From positions 36,261 through 100,260 of the forward strand of contig JAECUM010005019.1 in the NCBI GenBank assembly GCA_016617855.1: DNA of 64,000 bases. Direction: 5' to 3'. Of this stretch, positions 48,991 to 59,410 are shown piece by piece. This DNA is from Megalonaias nervosa (taxonomy: Eukaryota; Mollusca; Bivalvia; Unionida; Unionidae). Within the stretch, counting starts at the first letter, position 1. Each line of letters opens with the position of its first letter. The position numbers and the translations under genes are program-made. A model generated the notes under the pieces. The model did no database searches and was not told where the DNA came from. It was given only the letters and a program-made list of their open reading frames with translations.

Positions 48991-49683
48991 AAAAAACACT
49001 AAATATTTTATATAATTTTGCTTTTAATATTTGAATCAGCACAACATGCTCTGATTTGTAACTGTAACGTCATTGCTTGTAGAATCCTTGGCAGGTCTCT
49101 ATCTACACATTTATTATAAAAAATATACATTTTCTCTCAAAACACAGATAAAAATTAATTTTTTTGACCGATTTTCTCATGGTAATTGAATATATAATAA
49201 AGCGCGATAACTCTGCTCTGTCTCTGCAGAACAAATTAAACGATTATCTCCCTACTACGTGTTATTTATAATAGGGTTATTTCAGTCTCTATACAGACAA
49301 GATATATCGTTTTAAAATAATTATTTAGTGATCTATCTGTTCTCTGTAAGCAATTCGCTGTTAGTGAAGCAGCAATTTGTAACAGAGAGAGATATTGATG
49401 CATCTTTTGACTCTGATAACCTTAAATTCACGTCAGTTTATACAATGCGCTGAATCTCAAATCAAGGTTATTTTTAGTTCTTGTAACACATGTATTATTT
49501 ACGTAACGAACGATAACTCATGCAGAAGATATAATATTTTATACAGTGTTGTATAAAATATGTTTGAAAAATTGAAGTAAATTCATGTTACAGTTCTACA
49601 ATAACTGATTTTATTCAGTATCTATTCGTACATTGTTGAGTTAGCTATATAATAATTTTAAAACGTATATATTTATGAATTGG
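48991..49683. other. Intergenic DNA, nothing recognised
   Basis: AT-rich, without repeats or ORFs of note. Confidence 0.6.
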
Positions 49684-49980
49684 GAAAGAGGTGCAATGGT
49701 ATAGCATTGTGTTCTCGTACTCAAGGTCCGTGGTTCGAGACTCGTGACTGCCACTTGGCGGCGTGGGCGATTTTGATGCCATTTTTTTAATATAATTGGG
49801 GGTGCACAAGCAACCCTTGAGATTTCATGTACCCCTCACCATGTTGAACAACGTGGTGAGTGCATTTTGCATTTACCCGGGGTTTGATTTGGAGGGGGGT
49901 TTACATGAAATCGTAATGCCTAGACAGGCGTTGACTCTGTGTCTATGCGCTTGCGCCCCCCAAAATAAACAGTAGGGTGA
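49684..49980 (+). mobile_element. tRNA-headed repeat (SINE C?)
   Basis: Head AAAGAGGTGCAATGGTATAG and GTGGTTCGAGACTCGTGAC resemble A and B boxes, 40 bases apart. The body to about 49980 (GGGGGTGCACAAGCAACCC, CCCCTCACCATGTTG, GCGCTTGCGCCCCCCAAAAT) is more GC-rich than its surroundings and unrelated to SINE A or B. Single copy in the window, so the SINE status is inferred from the head. Confidence 0.5.
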
Positions 49981-50104
49981 TGTGAGCTCGTGACCTTGTG
50001 ACCTCACTGAAGGGTCTCCACGTAGGGGCATTCAGAAAGAATGTCCGCTGGACCAAAAAGTCTCAATAAGGTGCCTGTGGACCATAAGACAGGTTTATCA
50101 GTCT

Positions 50105-50353
50105 ATGTTAGAATCTTTGGCAATGGTAAACGACACACAGGTAAAGCTATTTGCACCTCTTGCACGTTCAATCGAAAACATAAGAACTGAATTGTCTCAC
50201 GAGTACGAAAGAAAAAAGATTATGGACAATGGTATAATGCAATTGAGAAAGATTATGTTATCTGATTCTGTCAAAAGTGACACTGAGAGCAGCGACAGTG
50301 AAGGTGGACCCATAACTGTAGTTATGGCTAAACAAAAACCTTGGCAAAATTGA
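50105..50353 (+). CDS. Small unknown protein of the virus-like element
   Basis: It has 82 codons and is hydrophilic. The middle (about residues 20-50) is predicted helical with alternating charged residues, and an acidic serine-rich stretch DTESSDSEGG follows at residues 59-68. An ATG at 50041 opens a different frame whose peptide runs until 50176, so the true amino end may lie upstream behind a one-base shift. No family recognised. It lies head-to-tail against the nuclease gene on the other strand with a 41-base gap. Confidence 0.5.
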   Translation: MLESLAMVNDTQVKLFAPLARSIENIRTELSHEYERKKIMDNGIMQLRKIMLSDSVKSDTESSDSEGGPITVVMAKQKPWQN

Positions 50354-50394
50354 CAGTCGAAATATATACAGTAAAAATTTATTGTTTTGAGGAG

Positions 50395-50898
50395 TTATTT
50401 GACGTATTCAAATATTATCTGCTGGTTGTATTTTATTGAATATGCAGATTTGTATGTTTTATTTGCGACAAATTGTACCGGTCGTGGATGTATGCCAAAA
50501 TATCTGGCTGCTGCGTTTATTGATGGGAAAGTTATTTCTTGGCCTGTTTTTGCATTTATAGCTTTAATAGCTCTCTTTCCGAATACTTTACACGCTCCTG
50601 TATTTCCACGTCTAGAATTCTGACTCTGTGTTGTAACTTGCAGATTAGATAAATGATTATTCTGGGGATTCCCATCAAAGTGGTCAACTACAAGTCCGTT
50701 TTTAATCAATCCAAAACAACATTCAAAGATGAACCTATGTGAGAAATAATTTTTATTTCTACCAACACTGAATCTAAAATAACCAAATTTATCAAGACTA
50801 CCGACTGGTTTTTTTGATCGGCAGTTCCTGATCACGCCATCACGAGACGCTTCATAATTTTTGATGATCGGATGTGCTACAAATTCGTTTTGCTCCAT
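50395..50898 (-). CDS. HNH endonuclease with NUMOD-type modules
   Basis: This 167-residue protein is intact. Residues 11-30 (IIKNYEASRDGVIRN then CRSKK) have the NUMOD4-like pattern Y-S--G-I-N found ahead of HNH nucleases. Residues 54-88 hold the HNH core: H54, then VVDHFDGNPQNNHLSNLQ with the catalytic His73 and the metal-site asparagines. Residues 112-136 (IKAINAKTGQEITFPSINAA) fit the NUMOD1 DNA-binding helix-turn-helix. Such proteins cut double-stranded DNA and often act as homing endonucleases in phages and large DNA viruses. Its start overlaps the end of the upstream zinc-ribbon ORF by 47 bases. It is the only ORF of the element, apart from small ones, with no visible damage. Confidence 0.85.
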   Translation of the reverse strand: MEQNEFVAHPIIKNYEASRDGVIRNCRSKKPVGSLDKFGYFRFSVGRNKNYFSHRFIFECCFGLIKNGLVVDHFDGNPQNNHLSNLQVTTQSQNSRRGNTGACKVFGKRAIKAINAKTGQEITFPSINAAARYFGIHPRPVQFVANKTYKSAYSIKYNQQIIFEYVK

Positions 50899-51232
50899 TT
50901 ATATAATAATAGTATTTGTCTAAATCATTATTTTGAAATCTGGCCAGATAATCCATTGCGGTTTTTATAGGGGGTTTACCTGACAATGTCAAGATATTAT
51001 TTTTTTTGTCATAATAACGTTTCAGTTCTCTATATTTTTTACCGCCGCATTTTACACATAACTGAGTTTTTCCTCTGACTCCAATACCACACTGAATACA
51101 TGGTTTTGGTCCTGTACTTTCATGTTTGATACTCTGCATGTGATTTCCGCAGTATTCGTTTACACATGGTTTATCACAATGAGAGATATGTCCAAGTTTA
51201 AGCCAAACGCACTTATTCCTTGTTTGAATCAT
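50852..51232 (-). CDS. Zinc-ribbon protein of the virus-like element
   Basis: It has 126 codons, intact. An amino-terminal cluster of metal ligands (C8, H18, C19, C23, C28, H31) is followed by a CxxC-CxxC zinc ribbon at residues 45-62 (CIQCG and CVKCGG). Then comes a basic helix, KKYRELKRYYDKK. No named family recognised; small zinc proteins of this kind are common in large DNA viruses. It reads divergently from the polymerase ORF, with only 52 bases between the two starts. Confidence 0.6.
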   Translation of the reverse strand: MIQTRNKCVWLKLGHISHCDKPCVNEYCGNHMQSIKHESTGPKPCIQCGIGVRGKTQLCVKCGGKKYRELKRYYDKKNNILTLSGKPPIKTAMDYLARFQNNDLDKYYYYINGAKRICSTSDHQKL

Positions 51233-51284
51233 TATATATATATATACTAAAAATTCAATTTAAATATTTGTCTTAATTATAATA
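51233..51284. promoter_or_regulatory. Probable divergent promoter of the virus-like element
   Basis: This 52-base gap separates the zinc-ribbon start (minus) from the polymerase start (plus). It is almost pure A/T and includes TATATATATATA on the left side. The position between two divergent starts makes it the only place for both promoters. No specific late or early motif recognised. Confidence 0.35.
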
Positions 51285-52475
51285 ATGGAGGAATTATCCG
51301 AAGTTGAACCTTCCACCGTCTCGGCGGGACCTAGATTTGATCTTGACAGACTACCAGAATATAAATTTAGTGTTTCGATGCAAGATCTAGCTTTCACGAA
51401 TGCGGATATAACTAAAAGTATCCGTGAAGCCAAAAAAGAATTTCGTGACGATGGTGCTGCTCATGTGTGGTCAACATTCAGGATCGGAAATACTGTTAAT
51501 ATGATGAATGACAAACGAGGAAAAGTAATTATTAACCACCTTGATAATCAAAAATATTTTATTTTAATAAAATTTATTGTAAGTACAGATGACGATATTT
51601 GGATTATTCGTGATAAGCGTGATCCAGTACATGTACAGTCGGGAAATAATATTGTTCTGTTAAATAATAAATCCAAACCTGGAATACTGACTGGTATTGA
51701 TAAGCCGTATTATGAACGAGTGTATCCTGTGACTGCTGTTGTCTATGCAATATATCCGCTGAATGATAAACCTAACGTTGCGGATCTCAAACCGATGAGA
51801 CTGTCGAGAATAAACTGTGTAGCTGAACGAGTTACAGAACATTTTACAAATGCGATACGTGGTAATGGCTTGACAGATTTACGACGTAAAAAAATAAATA
51901 CATGGGCAGAAACAGTTAAAGATACTGGAGCATCTATTAAAGATGTTGCTGAGCTGGGAAAGCTATTGAAATTTCCAATAACAGTGAGGACGTTAACTGG
52001 AGAGATTTTGTATAAATCAAAATATGAATCAAGAGGAGCTTCGATAGATATCGTTGATCATAATGCACATGCATGGACTAATGCTGTAACAATATTTCCA
52101 CGAGACAGAACGGTTAAATTTTATGGTGGTCATATATTTGATTTTATCAGAAATATCAGTAAAAGTGACCCTGTGTCTGTTTGGTTATTTCAAAGTTCAC
52201 AATATGATTACGATCTATTTGTACGACCTAATGGTGATATTTATCGTACAGAATCTCTTCATGAAGAAATGAGAAATCTTGCGCTGAAATATACTTTTGA
52301 CGATATCAAGGTTGGAGAATTATTAAATAATTGTTTTACCGTACCATCGGTTGCTGCCCATTTCACTCAGGAGAAAAATTCATGGAAACCGACACGATCG
52401 GAATTTCTTGAAGATGTCCAGAAAAGTTGTATAGAATATGGACACGGTGGATTATGGAATACCAAATACGACTAA
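51285..52475 (+). pseudogene. DNA polymerase B (protein-primed type), amino-terminal part
   Basis: This 396-codon ORF ends in TAA at 52473-52475. Residues 179-205 (CVAERVTEHF, then LTDLRRKKI), HNAHAW, HFTQEKNSWKPTRSE and YGHGGLWN near the end form the conserved series that precedes the palm in Polinton-like and related virus polymerases. Directly after the stop, in the same frame, SVDMVACYPGSF carries motif A (D--A-YP). Recognisable sequence then fades by about 52555. Motifs B and C are absent, so no catalytic polymerase could be made even without the stop. The family assignment is from motif order and the neighbouring ATPase. It would replicate the element's DNA. Confidence 0.75.
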
Positions 52476-52648
52476 AGTGACGTTATCTCAGTTGATATGG
52501 TAGCATGTTATCCTGGGAGTTTTCTTGGATATGGAGAATGTTCTAAATGCTTTAAGAGATTTGTGTTTTTTGTTGTTATCGTTGTCAATCCAGTGGTGGA
52601 TGTGGGTACTCTGCATGGAACACAATATAAGCTCATATTAATTATTAT

Positions 52649-53317
52649 ATGGATATAATTGATTTCTCAGCAACACGAAAACAAGAACCAGTAAAGCACC
52701 ATCCAGTGCTTCCGAATTCTATCAGAATGATTATAATAGGTCCATCTGGATCTGGTAAAACACAATTATTACTTAATCTGATAATGAGGTGGATGAAGTA
52801 GGACAAATTATATTTATTGGCACCATCTGTAGATGATCAAAGATGTTATGAAGTACTTAAAGATTTTAATCAAAATGCAAAATTATTGAATGAAGATGGC
52901 AACGATATTGTTGATTTTATCACCGATATTGATGAAGCCCCATCCGTAGATGACTTAGATGGATTCATTAATAATCTCGTAGTATATGATGATGTGATGC
53001 TGGACAAACAATCAAATCCAGCTAGAATATTTTCTCGAGGTAGGCATAAAAATACTGACGTGATTTATGTTACACAACGATATACGCAAATACCTAAGGT
53101 AATCAGAGATAACTGTAATATTTTGGTTGTGTTTAATGGAGTAGATAATTATACTTTACAGAATATTTATTATACTTGGTGTTCAGGGGATATGGATATG
53201 ATTAAATTTAAAAACTTCTTTTCAAAAGCACAAGCTGTTCCGTTCGGATTTATAACAATAAATCTACATGACCCAAGATCTAGATATCATATAGGTCTGG
53301 ATAAAATCTTTGGTTAA
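52649..53317 (+). pseudogene. A32-like DNA-packaging ATPase with one in-frame stop
   Basis: The frame starts at ATG 52649 and ends at 53317. It is broken once, by TAG at 52799-52801, 50 codons in. Before the stop is the Walker A loop GPSGSGKTQLL (about residues 31-41). After it lie the Walker B strand NLVVYDDVML, an arginine-rich FSRGRHKNTDVIYVTQR segment (sensor region) and IRDNCN, in the order usual for FtsK/HerA-type packaging ATPases of Polintons and nucleocytoplasmic large DNA viruses. Full length would be about 222 residues, normal for the family. It overlaps the dead polymerase frame slightly. Only the part from about 52817 is open now. Confidence 0.85.
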
Positions 53318-53371
53318 TTTGTTCATTATAATATGTTCATTTATTAAATTGCAAATTCACAAGACATTTTT

Positions 53372-53521
53372 TAGCAGCAGAGAGGGTCATACCTCGAAGT
53401 TGTTCTCGTTGTTTGCGTTAGTTGACGAGAACAAGTATAAAGAATAGCAGTTTTTTTCTCATAGTTGGGACAAAAAAGTATGTGGGAAACCCAAATAGTC
53501 TGTTCACCCTCTCTGCTGCTA
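53372..53521. repeat. Nested stem-loop at the right end of the virus-like element
   Basis: The outer arms are a perfect 16-bp inverted repeat, tagcagcagagagggt (53372-53387) and accctctctgctgcta (53506-53521). Inside, ttgttctcgt (53400-53409) pairs with acgagaacaa (53425-53434) around a 15-base loop. It lies 55 bp after the ATPase stop. It could be a terminal hairpin of the element or a transcription-end structure. Confidence 0.8.
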
Positions 53522-53830
53522 CATGCAATTAAATATCGTCAGGATGTTGACAGGAATCACTATGACTATTTTTCAATAGACACTCTGAATTTCATGTATA
53601 TAGAATTATAAAATAGTAGCACTTCATTGTGCTTATATGTATCACTACACTAATTGCACCAATCAGCTGTTTTTGCAATTTATTGCTGTTCATATTATTA
53701 ACTGTAATCATATAATTAATAATATCATTGTTACATTTTCTCCTGCTTTATTCCAGAAATATTACAACACATTGTATCAATAATATTCAGTAGCATGCAA
53801 TGCATATAATTTGTTGGGGTTTTTTTAACT
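53522..53830. other. Intergenic DNA, nothing recognised
   Basis: AT-rich sequence between the stem-loop and the first minisatellite. No target-site duplication of the virus-like element could be identified. Confidence 0.5.
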
Positions 53831-54119
53831 TTACCTGCCAGCTGTTGTATTGTAATCTGGAAGATTGTATACTCAGTCTACCATCCAGCTGTTGTGTCGC
53901 AGTCTGGATAAAAGTATACTCATTTTACCGGCTAGAAATGGTGTTGTAGTCTGGATGATTGTAAACTCAGTCTCCTAGCCAGCTGTGGTATGGTAATCTA
54001 TATGTTTTCATACTCAGTCAACCAAGTATATGTGGTGCTGTAGTATGAATGATTGTATAAGCACTTTACCAGCCAGGTGTGGTAGTGCAGTCAGGATGAT
54101 ATTATACTCAGTTTTACCG
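53831..54119. repeat. Minisatellite, six diverged copies of about 48-51 bp
   Basis: Each unit has the order CCAGCTGTGGT, then GTAGTCTGGATGATTGTA, then TACTCAGTTTACC. Units differ by 20-30 percent, so the array is old. Confidence 0.85.
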
Positions 54120-54865
54120 ATACAAATATGGCCCTGATCATTATTTTATCTGTATAATAGGTAACAGCCAATGCAAATGGTGAATACATGCGAAAACTAT
54201 TCCAGGCATGTAATGGTGTGTTTAAGTCTGGCCTAACTTTCTGCAAAACATCGCAATTCAAATACATGGCTCATACTTTGTGATTTCTATAAACAATTGG
54301 ATCCAGCAAATGCATCTTCAGTTTCTTTCGCACAAAGGTAACTTGTAGTATTTGTACTGAAATGCATACATTATAGGTGATAGAAAATACGTGCTCAAGT
54401 CTGATACCTTTCATGATAGCTGGATTTCATCAGGTTAACTTTCCTATGTCAGAACCACAATTAAGATTCCGGAGCTATATTTAACAATTACATACTTCAT
54501 TTTGTGGAATTGCTATTGTTACCATAGTAATTAAAATTAGTTATACATGTCAGAAGAAGATTTTTAAAGTACTACATTCTTCATGGTAATTCTAAAATAA
54601 AAATTCAAGTAAGATATATGTTTGAAGAAGATTTTAAACTTACCACATTCTTTGTAGTAATTATAAAATGCAAAATCCCGGTTAAAGAATACTCAATCAT
54701 TTTTTAACACAATTATAAAACCTATAAAAAAGCAAAATATAATTTCGTCTCTTTTGAGAGATATTAGGAACAAAACACTTTTTGGTGACTATTCTGTGAA
54801 CTGATTTTATTGAATACAACTCGATCAGTGTAAATACTATATCAATAGATGATGTTTCGCATATT
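54120..54865. other. Intergenic DNA with short diverged repeats
   Basis: Segments around 54530-54680 (AGAAGAAGATTTT-AA, ACTACATTCTTCATGGTAATT) recur two or three times. No gene. Confidence 0.5.
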
Positions 54866-55022
54866 AATGCATAGCAGGGTTTCTGTGCTTCATTTCATTT
54901 ATTGGTTAGTATAGCAATGTGTCTGTGCTTCCATTTATTATTGGATGAAATAACAGGGTGTATGTGCTTCATTTCATTTATTGGATTCAATAGAAGGGTG
55001 TCTGCATTTCAATTGACTTATT
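54866..55022. repeat. Minisatellite, about four copies of 40 bp
   Basis: The unit is AGCAGGGTGTCTGTGCTTCA followed by TTTCATTTATTGG. Copies are diverged. Confidence 0.75.
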
Positions 55023-55548
55023 AAATTAGAACGCTGTCATACTATGGTATAACAATTAGGATTGACCATGTTTGTGTTTGCCCATTCTTTCCTGGGGACA
55101 TGCCTCTTTTGCACGATATTTTGTCAGAGATATAGGAAAGAAGTAGAGAACAATGTGTCAGCGTAATGGCATGGCTAGTGAGTAGAACATATAGTGAGGA
55201 GTGTCTCAAAGTTTTTTAAATGCTCACAGTACATTAGTAAATGACGCAATTCATATTCAAATACCAATATCAAATTGTTAAAAAAACTCAAGGCAGATTA
55301 ATGAATTATATAATGTATATTCAAATACCAATATCCAATAGGACTATTTCCAAAAAGTATACATAGTACAATCAAACTAAAACTGGATCAGCTGCCATTT
55401 CATTATTAGTTGAAGAACTGCATGTTATATACTGTATTATACTAAGGTACTTTATACTGAGGGACTCCTTGGTGTAATTACTACGATTAATGGTAGAGGC
55501 ACTGTAATAATATATGGTCAATTATATGACGTATTGCATTATATAAAG

Positions 55549-55766
55549 GTTGTTGTTGTTGCTGTTGTCATGTGTTTGACACCATTATTTAGCACACGAT
55601 ACTATCTACATGATGGTCAGCATATTAGGTGGAGGATGAACCCGGGAAAAACACCAACCTATGGGAAACTATAGTCAAGCTTTTTCACACAGTCAGAATG
55701 ATTGAGCCTGAGACGCTAATCCATGTGGACAGAGGTGAGATGTGAATGATTAGACAAATTTGCCCA
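55549..55766 (-). mobile_element. SINE B, minus orientation, in the 120-bp repeat
   Basis: The (GTT)n tail end, TTTGACACCATTATTTAGCA, GGAGGATGAACCCGGGAAAA and CAGAGGTGAGATG blocks match the family; the tRNA head is largely lost. The 11-bp direct repeat attatataaag flanks it at 55538-55548 and 55767-55777. Confidence 0.85.
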
Positions 55767-56106
55767 ATTATATAAAGATACCCTATACTGATGGGATACT
55801 GTATATAATTACTATGAGTAATCGTAGATGAGCTGTAGTGACCATGGTCACTTTTGTAATATATGAGATACTGCATTATATAAATATACTTTATACTGAG
55901 GCACTACTGTATATAATTACAATGAGTCAAAATATAAGTGCTGTTGTGACCGCTGGTTACTTATGTATTATATGCATTGATGCATTGTACCAAAGGACAT
56001 TATACTGAGAGTTTACTATATATAGTTATTATGAGTAATCTGAGAAGCATTATAATGACTTTCTAATGTCGTTTCTATATTATATGAGTTATTGCATTAT
56101 ATAAAG

Positions 56107-56360
56107 GTTGTTGCTGCAGCAGTTGTTGTTATGTGTTTGGCATCATTTTTCAGCACACACTAGGCTATACACAGTGGTTGTTATATTTGGTGGATGAAGA
56201 ACCTGGGAAAACAACATTAACCCACAGGGCTGGAGCTACTGCCAGTCTTTCTCACTTACCCACATTGGCCTTGCCAGAGACTTGATCTCACATAGACAGA
56301 TTTGAGATTTCGGTGATCTTTAAAGGCAAGCACCTTAGACCACTTGGCCGCAAGAGCCCC
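56107..56360 (-). mobile_element. SINE B, minus orientation, second copy at the same register
   Basis: It is more complete than its neighbour: the head AAGTGGTCTAAGGTGC is readable on the minus strand near 56345, with the full body and (AAC)n tail end. It follows attatataaag at 56096-56106. The right flank atatataaac is an imperfect match. Confidence 0.85.
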
Positions 56361-56440
56361 ACCAATATATAAACTGAAAACTGTATATTATTACTATGAG
56401 TAAACTTAGGGACATTTTAGTGATAGAGTAATGACTGTAT

Positions 56441-57026
56441 GTCGTGGGACAAGAACAAATAAGTATTTTGTTTCCATGTCCCAAGTTTTATAAGCATTTA
56501 ATAATTGTAGCATTTTCGGTGTTCCAACACTTATAGATGTAAGAAAAAGTCAAGACAAAATCCGCAAGATCACCTTACTGCGCCAGTGACGAACTCTTGT
56601 ATATTTTGCTACAGCAGAAAACTGTTATAAACTACTATGATTGTTTTTAAGTTATTATTTTGCGTGTGCATATTTTCCGATTTTTACAACATTAAATTAA
56701 ATAATGGTCAATACAAATTAAAACGTCATTAAATTCACGGGCACTTAAAGTTTACCAGGCGACTCATACAGTGTACAGAACAGTACTTACACTGTACAAA
56801 TTGTATATGCTTGAATTATAGATGCAGTTTTGCTTGATTCATCGTTTTCACCAGATCACATTCTCCCAAATAACATTTTAAAAAGATATTAATTGCTAAT
56901 TTATTTAATTTGACCGAGGCGCTCAAGAATTACCGTTTTCAGCGATATCAGAGATTCAGCTAAGTGATGTAAATCATATGAAATGACAAAACTCTTTAAT
57001 TATACAAGTCGCATTACCAGCATGCA

Positions 57027-57093
<67 letters not shown>

Positions 57094-58218
57094 TATGAAC
57101 AATGCAACTGGTTTGTGAAAAGGGGGATTTTTATCTGGCAGCAATAGCGGTAAACTGTTCTGCAAAATTAACCCACTCGAATTAACTGTGAGTTGAGCAG
57201 GAAGAGAGTTGAGCAGGATGAAATGCCCTGCATAATAGCGGTAGTAAATTATTTAGCCTCCCAAAATTATATTGGATGACTCTCCATTGACTATCATTGT
57301 CGGTCAATTAATGTATGAAAACTTGCTCGGTTGAGTAGCACGATTACCGTACCCGAGTAAACGGGTACTAATTTATGGTCGCTTACATCAAAGGAAACTA
57401 CGTCTGAGTGTTTAAGATATTACAGCTATTTTCAAAGCATTATTTTTGAAATTTCTGTAGCGTATTTTAGAGGTATTATTAAAGTTTAGCGCAACTGTGC
57501 CAATATCTCGAATCAAACTTTTCAATGTACATGTGGTGACGCCGTGATGTAAACATGCTAATTAAATGCAATCGTTGAACAAAACGCAATTGTTATTCGT
57601 TCTTGTCATACTGGGAGCACAATTTTAACGATTTAGGTATTTACATTTTCAAGGCAAACAAAAATACAATTACTGGGGCATCGATACAATATTCTAATGA
57701 AATAATGCTTAAAGAAATGCAATCATGCAATACTACTTAAAGAAATAATAACGAACTGAAGTTATATGATATAGGTTACTGTTGTAAATTATTACAGCAA
57801 CTCGCTATTGATCAACTGTTGTCATCGATCAAATTATACATAATTGAATTGGGAAGAAATAATAAGAAAACAGAAGAAAATTTAATATAAATTATGTATT
57901 GAGTTTTCAAACAAATGTTGAAGGTGTCCCAAGACTTATAGTACATGAAAAAAATTGCTTTACTGTTGTGTCCCAACATTTAGAAAAATACTTTTGAAAA
58001 TAAATGTAAGATTTTCCAAGACTTATAGTGTCCCAAGATATATAGTCATTACGGTTTATGGTCATGTCTCTAGTATATGAGGTTCTACATTATACTAAGG
58101 TACCTTATACAGAGGGACTACAGAAATCTAAGAAGCATTATATTGAGCAGAGATATCAACCGTTTAAATGTTTAAAAAATTAAATGTATCCTGAGGAATA
58201 CTTCGATGGCTGTACTTT
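56441..58218. other. Intergenic DNA with AT microsatellite
   Basis: (AT)n at about 57028-57091. No gene recognised. Confidence 0.6.
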
Positions 58219-58487
58219 GCGTTTACTTCTAAAGGAATAGAGACTGAATTGTGTATGGTAATAGTTTACTTCTAATCAAATAGTGACTGAATTGTGTATG
58301 GTAATATTCAGTTTACTTCTAATGGAATATTGACTGAATTGTGTACGGTAATAATCAATATACTTCTAATAGAATAGAGATCAAATTTGCTTAAAGTTAA
58401 GGTCAATTTATTTCTATTGGAGTAGTGACTGAATTGCGTAAAGTTATATTCAATTTATTTCTAATGAAATAGTGACTGAATTGTGTC
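58219..58487. repeat. Minisatellite, about six copies of 47 bp
   Basis: The unit is TTTACTTCTAATGGAATAGT, GACTGAATTGTGTATGGTAA, TATTCAG. Copies are moderately diverged. Confidence 0.85.
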
Positions 58488-58936
58488 TTTCACAGTATCA
58501 GCTATATCATAAGCTTAATCATCCATCAGGAGATTGCAACGTAAAATAAAGAATAGTTTTCCCCAAATAATAGCATGTATATAATCTGGTGTTTATACGC
58601 TATAGATTGGAGCGAGATATTTTCTCCAGCTATCGAAAGTCAGATTCAAGCACAAATGTGCCAGACTCCTGTCCCAGAAAGTGGAATTCTTGCCCTCTAA
58701 CATAATTGATGTATGCTATGGTATGTATTAAGGTACGTTGACAAACACCGTGGTATAGAGAGATACAAAATTGTTCGTGGTTACCAGCTCTATGTCCCAA
58801 AGATGAGAAATGCAGCCTTTTATCATAGTCATGGTGTCTTGAAGAATTTCATGAGAACAGCAGTCTTTTACCATAATCATATTATCGTGAACAATTTCCT
58901 AAGCAGTGCATTCAATACAGTTGCAACATGTACATA

Positions 58937-59206
58937 GCCATATGAAATTAACAGACACAAAGACAGCTATATGAAATTAACAGACACAAAGAGAGCTATA
59001 TGAAATGAACATACACAAAGACAGGTGTATGAAATTAACAGACACAAAAACAGCTATATGAAATGAACATAACAAAGACAGATATATGAAATTAACAGAC
59101 ACGAAGAGAGCTATATTAAATTAACAGACACAAATACAGCTGTATGAAATTAAGAGACACAAAGACAGATATACGAAATTAAGAGACATAAAGACAGAGA
59201 ACTAAT
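58937..59206. repeat. Minisatellite, about nine copies of 29-30 bp
   Basis: The unit is GAAATTAACAGACACAAAGA followed by CAGCTATAT. Confidence 0.9.
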
Positions 59207-59224
59207 CTAAAATGTCAATAAGTG

Positions 59225-59410
59225 TTTTCACTGAGGTTTTAACATACCTACTGCAAAACGTGTTGTCAACAAAGTTTACGATCGCTGCTGTAAAAGTTTT
59301 GTCAAAGAGGATTTACCGTAGCTATTGTAAAAAGTGTTGTCACAGAGGTTTTACCTTAGAAACGATAAAATATGTTAACATAGAGCCTTTCACTTAGCTA
59401 TTGTATAATT
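59225..59410. repeat. Minisatellite, about four copies of 42 bp
   Basis: The unit is AGCTATTGTAAAA-GTGTTG, TCACAGAGGTTTTACC. Copies are diverged. Confidence 0.75.

Larger units (their letters stand above)
50041..53521. mobile_element. Endogenous virus-like element (Polinton-like or related), decayed
   Basis: Five closely packed ORFs in 3.3 kb without introns contrast sharply with the rest of the window. They are a small unknown protein (+), an HNH nuclease and a zinc-ribbon protein (both -), DNA polymerase B (+) and a packaging ATPase (+). The polymerase B plus A32-type ATPase pair is the signature of Polinton/Maverick-type elements and related small DNA viruses. Capsid and integrase genes are not visible here, and the polymerase lacks its carboxyl half, so only part of an element remains. 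The right end has a nested stem-loop; the left boundary is uncertain but follows the repeat ending near 49980. Confidence 0.8.
55427..56440. repeat. Diverged repeat of about 120 bp, interrupted by two SINEs
   Basis: Recurring order: ACTTTATACTGAGGGACTAC, TGTATATAATTACTATGAGT, AGTGACC-TGGTCA, TATATGAGATACTGCATTAT, ATAAAG. At least four units are visible, and another lies at 58060-58150 outside the array. Confidence 0.75.

Noticed and set aside
50041..53317. Alternative genetic code (TAA/TAG read as an amino acid) in the virus-like genes
   Set aside because: Only two such codons occur, the polymerase is also truncated, and the other ORFs end normally; simple decay explains it.
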